DNA of 64,000 nt from Lepidostoma basale (lineage: Eukaryota > Arthropoda > Insecta > Trichoptera > Lepidostomatidae). Location: assembly GCA_022606425.2 (NCBI GenBank), contig JAHDVF020000513.1:186001-250000 (forward strand). The letters run 5' to 3'. A model generated the notes under the pieces. That model was not told the DNA's origin. It did not search any database and saw only the letters and a list, made by a program, of their open reading frames with translations. A program made the position numbers and the translations under genes. Below, piece after piece: positions 43,545-52,900 of this stretch; within the stretch, counting starts at the first letter, position 1; each line of letters starts with the position of its first letter.

Positions 43545-44425
43545 GAGACCTCAAAGGTCATATTTAAATATATTTTCACACAATGATCAAATACAAGGTG
43601 GGGTAAAATGACTTTAATTAAATCTTTATTATAATCGCAGTAAGAAATCGCGCAATCGTACCACAACAAAAAAGATTTGAAAATTATAAAATACGTACAT
43701 GTAAAAAAAAACATTTTTTACAGTTGTGTGTGATTTCGTAATTTCTTACTATCTTAACAAACGTACCATAAAATTAATTTTGTACTTTCTTGAACACAAT
43801 ACACTCGTATATTATAAATATATACACGTTTAACATTTATAAAGAATCATACAGTTATTTAAGATTTTAATAAGCACGAAAAAATACGAAGAACAACAAA
43901 AAAATATGGCACGAATTATAAACTTCTTGTTGTTGTTCCCCTCCTATCGGAATTTACACATCATCATGTGTATTTTTGCTTTGGATGCAGCAAGGAACAA
44001 GGAAGTAGTATTCCAAATGAACTATTCTTTAAAATTTTCTTCTTCTCCCGACATTTCATTTTCCTTCCATTTTACCTTAGATATTAAATTGCAGCACTTT
44101 CATTTCTCGTTTATTATAACGTGCCCGAAATCACAATATTTCTTTTATTTTTTGCATTCGCTGCAATTCTTCTTCAGTTACAATTATTTCTATCGATACT
44201 ACGATACATCCATACAAACTATCAAATAAAATATGTGAACGTGAAATATGTGAACTTTAAATAAAATATTTAAAACATATATTCTAAATAAAATTAAAAT
44301 AATAAATAATAAAAGACATTGAGTGTAAATATTAAAAAAAAAAAATAATAAAATTATTTAAAAAAAATTAACAATATTAATGAAAATATATTTTTTTCTG
44401 TAAAAAATCTTTTAAGTGTATATTT
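43545..44425. other. AT-rich intron sequence
   Basis: An open frame at 43906-44229 (plus) is Phe/Leu/Ser-rich without homology and is probably spurious. Nothing else recognised. Confidence 0.4.
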
Positions 44426-44433
44426 AGTTAAAA

Positions 44434-44541
44434 TCCACTGATGTTTGTGTCATCGACCGGTTTCGGCAGCTCGCTGCCATCTTATGGTGCTTTGCTTCGA
44501 GCTGCCGAAACCAGTCGAAGACACAAACATCAGTGGGTTTA
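44434..44541. mobile_element. Fold-back repeat with GAAACCGGTC hairpin
   Basis: Arms CCACTGATGTTTGTGTC and the complement. The minus strand at 44455-44484 has AAGATGGCAGC, GCTGCCGAAACCGGTC, a six-pair hairpin before GAAAC. Confidence 0.6.
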
Positions 44542-44624
44542 CGAACAGCAAAAAAATGATTGTTTGCAAATTAAGTTTTCAAAATTTAAGTAGCTTCGTA
44601 AGGCTTTTTTTGTAACATATCGTG

Positions 44625-44860
44625 TGATATTGGGAAAATTCGTATAACTCGTCTTTCTGGACCGACATTTCGGAGAGCATTGCAGTCTCCACCTTCAGGG
44701 TGGTTATGACGTCATTACCACCATAATTCATGGTCAGGGTGGTTATGAATTATGATGGTTATGACTTCATAACCACTCTGAAGATACAGAGTGCAACAAT
44801 CCCCGAAATGTCGGTATAGAAAGACGAGTTACACGAATTTTCCCAAGATCCCAAAAAACA
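44625..44860. mobile_element. F6 fold-back repeat
   Basis: Arms GGGAAAATTCGTATAACTCG at left, its near complement at right. The left arm on the minus strand has CTGAAGG, a GGAGA/TCTCC hairpin and GAAATGTC (44664-44698). Confidence 0.6.
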
Positions 44861-44943
44861 TATTGCTACCAACCGTGATACTCTACACAATTAGGGATTA
44901 CACTGTATATTATTTTCATAGTAAAACGAAAAATCACAATATA

Positions 44944-45410
44944 ACTAACTAACTAACCATCACGCCGTCTCCCCGAAGGGGTAGGCAGAAATAATGGACT
45001 GCCACACTTTCCTTTCCTGTCATATTTCTCTCGCTTCCTCATACATCGTGTCATGCACGCGCGTCGATTTCTCTGACTCCTCACATGGCCGACATTCAAT
45101 ATTTGATTTATTTGATCGTGCCACGTTTTCCTCGGTCTTCCTCTGTTTCTGCTTCCATTTACATCGTTAAAATATATATTTTTTTACCATTCTTTCTTCA
45201 TTCATTCTTGCCATATGTCCAAACCATCTTAATGATCCTTTCATTATTTTGATCATAGCACCATCATTCGCACTTCTTATATTTTCATTCGACACTATCA
45301 TACACAGAGTATACACACATTCGTCTAAGAGATCTCATTTCTACTGCATTTATTCTACTATCATACTTCTTTTGCCATTTTCGTGCTTCGCTTCCATATA
45401 TTATATTATA
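44944..45410 (-). mobile_element. LINE-A 3' fragment, reverse
   Basis: Begins TAACTAACTAACCATCACGC and covers antisense of the last 150 codons (RGRPRKTW region at about 45110, EAWNWQKK near 45370). Its far end is included in the local tandem duplication. Confidence 0.65.
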
Positions 45411-45744
45411 CTTAAAAAATTTAATATTTCTTTCCGTCAATAGGTAGTTCATGGTTGTGCTTATCGGAATGCCTCAGTAAGATATCCTCTTGAGTTAAAG
45501 CGAAAGCTTCGCACCGCGTTTTCGTATACCAGGTACACTTCCATCTTCTTCTGTTATTCACGTACATCTTATAGCGCCAGAAGCTGTATCCGTTTATGGA
45601 CAGATTTTTGTTGCCGGACTGATTCGGGACGAATTTAACTGAAAGAAGCGAGTTTTGATATTATTATAAGAATTAGAAGACATTATTATGTATTGTAATG
45701 CAATAAAATCAATAATTAATACGATTGAAAACGTCTATTTAATA
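45272..45744. repeat. Local tandem duplication, unit 1
   Basis: Matches unit 2 (46291-46756) with few changes over about 450 bp. The unit contains the end of a LINE-A fragment, a complete FLYWCH exon with acceptor, and about 100 bp of intron. Confidence 0.8.
45421..45638 (-). CDS. mod(mdg4): Alternative terminal exon 11 with FLYWCH finger (duplicate)
   Basis: The acceptor TCGCTTCTTTCAG is followed by TT and codons, phase 1. The peptide starts KFVPNQSGNKNLSINGYSFW and has RWKCTWYT, a Cys in TRCEAF, and the triad KHNHELPID, with a stop after GKKY. It is intact. Compared with exon 12 it has VNN for TNN, RYK for CYQ, FVP for FVR and GKKY for LKKY: five replaced codons against two silent changes. 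The C-terminus is eight residues shorter because of a different stop. Confidence 0.8.
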
Positions 45745-45953
45745 ATAATGAAATAAAACGATGTTTTTTAACTACTTCCACATTTGTCTTTATTTCGACA
45801 GCGACCGGTTTCGCCAGGCTCAAATGGAGCCTGGCGAAACCGGTCGCTGTCGAAATAAAGACAAAAGTGGAAGAAGTTAAAAAAAACATCGTTTTATTTA
45901 ATTATTATTTAAAATGAACTTCCATCAAAAGATTTCAGTAAAATCGTTTGACT
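45745..45953. mobile_element. F5 fold-back repeat, 12-bp target duplication
   Basis: Reverse orientation relative to 585-1263. Flanked by the 12-bp direct repeat GTCTATTTAATA (45733-45744, 45954-45965). The centre is a palindrome with GCCTGGCGAAACCGGTCGCT in both arms. Confidence 0.75.
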
Positions 45954-45965
45954 GTCTATTTAATA

Positions 45966-46290
45966 TAAATTTTATTATATTTTACGTAAATGACAAGTTT
46001 CGCCTCCCTAAGGCATTATCAACACATTTGATAATGACTTAGACAGACAAAACATGCCAGTTACATAAAATTTAATAAATCTTCTAGAAAACAGGCGTTT
46101 TTATTCGTTAATTTAATATAGAGTTTTATATCACTGTTCAAGAAAGAATACATACTTTTTTGTAATTTTAGAAAAACTTAAGGCGTTTACATTGGAATTC
46201 CATAATGACGAATTTTTATTAATTAAAACACCGTTTTTTTCACTTTTGAGTTTATTTTTCTCGACATGTTTCGAAGGCTTACACCTTCAT
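45966..46290. mobile_element. F1 and F3 composite repeat
   Basis: F1 arms (TTTCGCCTCCCTAAGGCATT and TTTGATAATGACTTAGACAG) followed by a linker AACTTAAGGCGTTTACATTG and a left F3 arm (TCGACATGTTTCGAAGGCTT). The same order is seen at 47160-47575, so F1, linker and F3 form one larger unit. Confidence 0.6.
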
Positions 46291-46756
46291 CATCACTTCT
46301 TATATTTTCATTCGACACTCTATCATACACAGAGTATACACACATTCGTCTAAGAGATCTCACTTCTACTGCATTTATTCTACTATCATCCTTCTTTTGC
46401 CATTTTCGTGCTTCGCTTCCATATATTATACTTTAAAAATAAAATATTTCTTTAAGTCAATAGGTAGTTCATGGTTGTGCTTATCGGAATGCCTCAGTAA
46501 TATATCCTCTTGAGTTAAAGCGAAAGCTTCGCACCGCGTTTTTGTATACCAGGTACACTTCCATCTTCTTCTGTTATTTGTGTACATCTGATAGCACCAG
46601 AAGCTGTATCCGTTTATGGACAGATTTTTGTTGCCGGACTGATTCCGGACGAATTTAACTGAAAGAAGCAAGTTTTGATATTATTACAAGAATTAGAAGA
46701 CATTTATGTATAGTAATGCAATAAAACCAATAATTAATACGATTGAAAACGTCCAT
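46291..46756. repeat. Local tandem duplication, unit 2
   Basis: Second unit of the duplication described at 45272-45744. It ends in GATTGAAAACGTCCATTTAA, where unit 1 has the F5 insertion. Confidence 0.8.
46426..46658 (-). CDS. mod(mdg4): Alternative terminal exon 12 with FLYWCH finger (duplicate)
   Basis: The acceptor TTGCTTCTTTCAG is followed by TT and codons, phase 1. The peptide starts KFVRNQSGNKNLSINGYSFW, then RWKCTWYT, a Cys in TRCEAF, the triad KHNHELPID and a tail LKKYFIFKV. Nearly identical in DNA to exon 11 about 1 kb away. Both copies keep splice site, ligands and an open frame, so both may be used. The extra Cys in FWCYQM is unique to this copy. Confidence 0.82.
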
Positions 46757-46776
46757 TTAATATAAATTTTATTATA

Positions 46777-47130
46777 ACTAACTAACTAACCAACCAAGCC
46801 GTCTCCCCGAAAGGGTAGGCAGAAAGAATGGACTGCCACACTTTAATCGATGCGGTACTCCATCCTTCTCTTTTCGCCATCGCGAGAGACGCGGTGTGAT
46901 GGGTTGCGAACCTCATCGCCACCAAAAGGCATCTCCCGCGCACACTTCGATCGTTCAACGTCTACATAATAAATCTAAACAAATTATCTGAAATACAATG
47001 ATATAATATAAAATAACAAAGAAAAATAATTTAACACATAATGTTATTTTAGATGGTGCACTTGTCGTCAGCTGGACGATCCGGACATTTGTGTTTATTT
47101 AATTTTTATTCCACGTTATCCACTGTTTTT
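46777..47130 (-). mobile_element. LINE-A end-to-end deletion derivative, reverse
   Basis: Starts ATAACTAACTAACCAACCAA, then the 3' end, then directly the 5' leader (TTGCGAACCTCATCGCCACC) and the outer part with AGCTGGACGATCCGGACATT. Same structure as 27745-28090. Confidence 0.65.
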
Positions 47131-47159
47131 TTTAATTTACTGTAATTAGGCACTTAAAA

Positions 47160-47575
47160 CAATTTTATTATATTTTACGTAAATGACATGTTTCGCCTCC
47201 CTAAGGCATTATCAACACATTTGATAATGCCTTAGACAGGCAAAACATGACAATTACAAAAAATATAATAAAACTTCTAGAAAACAGAGTTTTTATAAAT
47301 TTATTTAATATAGAGTTTTATATCATTGTTCAAGAAACAAAATATATATATTTTTTAATTTTAGATAAACTTAAGGCGTTAACACTGTGGAATTCCATAA
47401 TGACGAATTTTTATGATTCGAAACACTGTTTTTTCCACTTTTGAGTTTATTTTTCTCGACATGTTTCGAAGACTTACACCTTTATCATCATGAAGGTGTA
47501 AGCCTTCGAAACATGTCGAAAAAAATAAACTCAAAGTGGAAAAAACAGTGTTTTAATTCATAAAAATTCGTCAAT
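47160..47575. mobile_element. F1 and F3 composite repeat, fuller copy
   Basis: F1 arms at 47160-47300 and an F3 palindrome at about 47396-47575 whose arms read ACTTTTGAGTTTATTTTTC and the complement. Hairpins with GAAACATGTC occur at 47185-47215 (minus), 47458-47487 (minus) and 47485-47517 (plus). Confidence 0.65.
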
Positions 47576-47817
47576 ATATACTTTACTACAAGCAAGATAA
47601 TACCAGACAGTTTAAATTAAATTAATAAAAATTCAATGGAATTTTGTTCCTATAAAGAAATAGTACTCGGATAAATAAATAAATAGAATTTCCCGGCCAC
47701 AATTAAAATATAAAACCAGTTGCTTCGTGAATGAGGAATAAATATTTAAAAAAAATACAAAACACTTAACTTGTGGTGCCTCTTTTGTTATAAATAAATG
47801 AAACAATTAAATATTTT

Positions 47818-47965
47818 GTTTAAACGCTTAATTTTGTTTTATTTTTTAATTACTGACCGGTCTCACTCCGAGCTTCATCAGTTTGCTTCGTTACTTGATA
47901 CTACTAAATACTATATTGAAGCGAAACCGGGCGGTAATTAAAAAAAGTAGTGTTTAAATAGAGCC
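47818..47965. repeat. Fold-back repeat with CTGATGA motif
   Basis: The minus strand has AAACTGATGAAGCTCGGAGT and GACCGGTC; the plus strand has GAAGCGAAACCGGGCGGTAA. Arms begin GTTTAAACGC / GTGTTTAAAT. Confidence 0.5.
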
Positions 47966-47967
47966 AA

Positions 47968-48247
47968 GAGAGAGCTGTTGTCGAATGTCAAAGTGAAAAA
48001 GGTCTCATATTTGGGTCACGTGCTGCGTGGAGAAAAGTACCGCCTCCTCCGACTTATATTGGAGGGCAAGATAGAGGGAAGACGGGGAGTTGGCAGAAGA
48101 CAGATGTCCTGGCTGCGCAACATTAGAGAGTGGACCGGAATGAGGACGGTGGATGACCTGTTTCGGGCAGCGCAGGACAGGGAGGTTTTCGCCGGAGTGA
48201 TCGCCAACGTCGGGGGGACCTGACACGGCACAGGAAGAAGAAGTGTT
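47968..48247 (+). mobile_element. LINE-B 3' end
   Basis: The frame 47978-48223 reads YLGHVLRGEKYRLLRLILEG, RRGVGRRQMSWLRNIREWTG and FRAAQDREVFAGVIANVGGT, the terminus of an endonuclease-RT protein; the tail is GACACGGCACAGGAAGAAGA. Related copies at 56345 and 62472. Confidence 0.7.
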
Positions 48248-48293
48248 TAAATACAATATTTAAGCATTTAATTTATTTATATTATATTATAAA

Positions 48294-48977
48294 TGTAACG
48301 GACCGGATTCTCCTCCACGTTTTAAATAGGAATAATATGTTGTATGATTTATATGTTTGTAAAATAATAAAGACTTATATGTCCTAAAGATAATCGAGAA
48401 ATGTTTAATGTTTAAGTTTATTTTATATTTCATTTATATTTCATTATTGATATTGTTCTTTGTGTATTGTATGATTTTGTATTGTGAAATAAATGAGTGT
48501 AGCAGCGTACGAAGTCTCGCAGGAGTCAAATAGAAATTACGGATTTGACCGAGGAAACATTTTTAGTACATCTGCCAGACGGACGGTGTAGCAAGCAAAC
48601 AGAGCCGAGTGGCCGGCCGGCACGTAAATATGCCGCGAGGCCTCGCGGCGGCGACCAATCACAGACGCCGTTCAATAGCCAATCACCGAGCCCGCTTTCA
48701 GCGACTAATTACAAGTGATCATAATTAACACTGATCGTCGACAACACGGTATCGCTGGCGGGTACTTAAGCGTCTCGGTTTTCTCGGTCAAGTCACCTCT
48801 CTGCTCACTACTACCTGAAGACTTCTACCTGCTACGAAACGTATCTCTGCCTTTCTCTTCGAATATAAAACGTATCTCTACCTTTCTCTTCGAAATCAAA
48901 AGTATCACTACGCTCCGGAGCCTGCAGGGACCTGCGACCTATAGAAAAGTCAATACAGTCCACTTACGTACGCAACA
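48294..48977 (+). repeat. 5' LTR of the BEL/Pao element
   Basis: Carries the element's promoter and polyadenylation region; AATAAA-type signals occur around 48370 and 48490. A primer-binding site probably begins at the TGG a few bases after its end (TGGTCCTTCGACGG). Confidence 0.85.
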
Positions 48978-49262
48978 TTTGGTCCTTCGACGGCGGATAA
49001 GGCCCCTGCACCCCGGAGAACTACAGTCTTCAAACCTACAGCAGAGAGGCCGGTGTGCAGACCGCACATCGTCAGGACTGCTGCTTACTCGTCACGCTGC
49101 GTCGCCGGACCGGAACGCGAACGACTTCGCCCTCCACCGGGACTACAGCCACCGAGAACTAGCCGCAGTATAAACGCTGCATCGCCGGACCGGAACGCGA
49201 ACGGCTTCGCCTCCACCGGGATAACAGCTATCAACGACAGACGTCGTATCAAAGAGTTTCCG

Positions 49263-49930
49263 ATGTCTCAATCATCGGAAAAGGGAAAAATGCCGATGGG
49301 AACGCGTCAACGAAAGGCGGCCGAGGAGGAACGAGCTACGCCAGCAGAGATGGAGTCTACTTCCAGTGAAGCTTCTGGCAGCTCGGACTACAATTCCATG
49401 AAGGAGCTGGCACGCACAACAAGGGAAGGAAATTCCAAAATACTGGAGCTATTGCAGAACCAGCAATCACAGATGGCAGCCAGAGATGAACGGATTGCAG
49501 CCAAAGATGAACTGATGCTTGAACTGCTAACACAACTGGTAAGAAAACAAATTCCAGTGACCGCATCTCCAGTGATAACTACAACTCCAGAGACCGCATC
49601 CCTGATGGCCGTGACCGCATCATCAGTGACCGCATCCCTGATGACCGCAACTCCAGTGACCGCATCCCTGATGGCTACAACTCCAGTGACCGCATCATCA
49701 GTGACCGCATCCCTGATGACCGCAACTCCAGTGACCGCATCCCTGATGACCGCAACTCCAGTGACCGCATCCCTGATGGCTACAACTCCAGTGACCGCAT
49801 CATCAGTGACCGCATCCCTGATGACCGCAACTCCAGTGACCGCATCCCTGATGGCTACAACTCCAGTGACCGCATCATCAGTGACCGCATCCCTGATGAC
49901 CGCATCTCAGATGACCGCGATCCGCGTCTC
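49263..49930 (+). CDS. BEL/Pao gag N-terminus with coding minisatellite
   Basis: Starts at Met (MSQSSEKGKMPMGTRQRKAA), followed by a short Ser/Glu-rich part and a coiled-coil-like stretch (LELLQNQQSQMAARDERIAA). From about 49600 to 49915 comes a repeat of 10- and 5-residue units (VTASLMTATP, VTASS). Near 49917 the frame switches relative to the rest of gag-pol: compared with neighbouring units there are seven additional bases (ATCCGCG). In this frame translation would end shortly after 50000. It is either a disabling change or a frameshift point. Confidence 0.65.
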
Positions 49931-49932
49931 CA

Positions 49933-52900
49933 GTGACCGCATCTTCGATAACCGAATCTCCAGTGACCGCATCTCAGATGACCACATCACCGATGACTGC
50001 TGCATATGTTCCCGTATCACAATGGTCTGAACGTGGACATCCAATCCCACCAGTGCAAGGACAGCTTCCAACAAATCCAATCCAGCAGTTCGCCCAGCCA
50101 TCATGGGCTGGTCCTAGCCGCCCTGCACAGGAAGGAAGCACCCACTCAACTGCAACCCCGTGGTCGGTAGGAGCTGGCTTCGCAGCTCAAACCGATCAAA
50201 TGCGAGATTGGATTGGCGCATATTCTGGACATGCTCCATCATACCCGTATCAGAGGAGTGCCCCACCATCACCCCTGCCTGAGTTCAACGGAGATCCAGC
50301 GATGTGGCCTCTGTTTAAGAATGCTTTCTACGCTTCAACCGAAGCAGAGAGATTATCAGAGGCTGATAACTTGGCTCGCCTACAACGAGCATTAAAGGGA
50401 GAAGCTCTCAAGATGGTACGAGGAGTGATGCTGGAGCCTAGAGATGTCAACGCAGCAATGATGGGCCTGGACATGCTGTTCGGGGACCAGACTCAAGTGG
50501 TGCGGCAACTACTCCAGGAGGCAGCAAAATTGCAACCACTCTCCATTGAGTGCACGCGGAAAGAGGCGGTGTCCCTAGCCCTCCGCATCCGATCCATTGT
50601 AACGACTTCGGACCGGCTCAACGGAACCACACTCAGCACAACAGACCTGCGGATGCTGAGCGAAAAGATGCCACCCACTTGGAGACATGAGTGGTGGCGA
50701 CTGATACGAGAAGGGTCAGTCAGCGAGTCAGGGGCGAAGCTCGCCGACTTTGCTTTATGGCGCGCGGGGGATATAAAGGGCTCCGCGCCGGCAACGCACC
50801 CCGCTAGAAGCGAGGTTAGAAAAAGTACAAAGCAGCAGGTGCACGCCGTAGCGACAACGAACCCGCGAAAAGTGAAAAAGTGCGCGATCTGCCCGGCAGA
50901 CCACAAACTTGCGTCGTGTGGATTATTCATCCAAAAAAGTGTAGATGAAAGGTGGGAAGTTGTTCGCAAAAACAATTTGTGCTTCGTATGCTTAACGCAC
51001 GGACATAGGGCACCCGATTGCAGAAGTAAACAGGAATGTTCTAAGTGTAATCGCCGCCACCACGAAACGCTGCATAAAGAACCGGCAAACAGCAGCACTC
51101 GGAGGGAAGCCAACCATACAGAAGAGTACGTAATGCATACGTACGACGGCCGCAATCCCGTTCTACTAAAAGTGGTTCCGGTCACAGTGAAGGGCCCGCT
51201 CGGGACATTGGACGTATATGCGCTGCTTGATGAAGGGTCCACCATCACGCTTATCGACGCGAAACTCGCGGAACATATAGGCGTGCAGGGACCGGAACAA
51301 CCACTGCGGATTCATGGAGCGAACGACATGTGCACCAAAGAGAGGGCCTCACAGCGAGTCTCCCTAGTCTTACACAGCGATAATCGCCGATATTCTATTA
51401 CCGCCAACACGGTGCACGGGTTTCGCCTTCCCAGCCAGATGTGCGGATCTAAACAACAGGTCACTCCGTGTATCCTAATTGGTCAAGATCACGGCCACTT
51501 AATAGTGACCCGGGAGATTAAAAATGACACAAAAGGCTACTTGCGCTCTCGCACAGCGCTAGGATGGACAACGCACGGCGCCCCCAGAGGAACACCATCT
51601 ACCACCCGTGCCACCACTCTCACCATTCACGCGGAACGCGAATCGGAAGACTCGCGTCTGGACCTGCTTATGAAGGAGAGTTATGCTGTTGACGCCCTCG
51701 GAATTAGGGTTACGGAGAGAACCCACAGCAACGACGCCCGCGCTTCAAGCACCATGAAGGAGACAACCCGTCAACTAGAAAACGGGCAGTGGGAGACCGG
51801 CCTGCTATGGCGAGAAGAGGGCTCTAGCCTTCCCGATGGCCGTCCTTGCGCTCTTAACAGATTAAAGAGCGTAGAATCGAGAATGAAAGCCGACCCACAG
51901 TTTTCGGTCGCGTACAAAGAAAAAATGCGCAGTTACGTAACTAAAGGTTACGCGCGCGAATTGGTCGGACACGACTCACAAGTTGACGGGAGCCGAAAAT
52001 GGTACCTACCGCACTTTGCAGTGATACATCCCCAGAAACCGGGCAAATTACGGATCGTGTTCGACGCGGCGAGCAAGTGCCGCGGCGTCAGCCTAAACGA
52101 TAGGTTGCTCCCGGGTCCCGACCTACTGTCATCATTAATGGGAAATATCATCCGATTCCGGGAGGGCAAGATTGCTATGGCGGCAGACATCCGAGAGATG
52201 TTCCTGCAGATAAAGATCAGGGAAGAGGATCAGGACTCTCAGCGGTTCTTATGGAGAGAAAACCCGGGCGACGAAATCAAAGAGTACGTAATGACGTCGA
52301 TGATTTTCGGAGCGACGTGCTCGCCCAGCTCGGCGCAGTACGTAAGGAATCTGATCGCCGATAACCACAGACATACTCACCCAGCCGCAGCAGACGCCAT
52401 CACGAGGAAGTTTTATATGGATGATTTCCTGGATGCCACGGATTCACTCACTGAGGCTATAGAGATTGCAAAGGACATAACCGAGGTCCTTAGCAGCGGA
52501 GGATTCCACTTAACAAATTGGACTTCAAACGACAGGAGAATCCTCGACTCAACTACAACGCGCAAAGATCTCATAACTATGTCGCAAGGCATGGCGACCG
52601 AGCGAGTCCTCGGACTCTCGTGGAACCCCACGAGCGACACGTTTGCATTCGACCTCGGCTCACTCAAAGAAATCGAAGAAGAGGTGCCGACAAAGAGGCG
52701 AGTGCTAAGTACAGTGATGCGGATCTTTGATCCTCTCGGATTCCTGACATGCCTGCTAGTACGTGGAAAGATCCTACTGCAGGAAATATGGCGCCTACGA
52801 ATCGACTGGGACGAAGAGATACCCGCGGCCCAACAAACTAAATGGGAGGAGTGGCTGCAGCTGATGACCACCACCCCTTTCACAATTCCACGGTGTGTCA

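Noticed and set aside
43906..44229. 107-codon plus-strand frame
   Set aside because: Phe/Ser/Leu-rich translation of an AT-rich stretch, no known motif, no splice or regulatory context.
48715..49173. Open frame starting in the 5' LTR (repeated at 55428)
   Set aside because: Present in both LTRs and runs through non-coding leader; no protein homology.
49600..49960. CRISPR-like array
   Set aside because: Direct repeats without unique spacers, in frame within gag; a coding minisatellite in a eukaryotic element.
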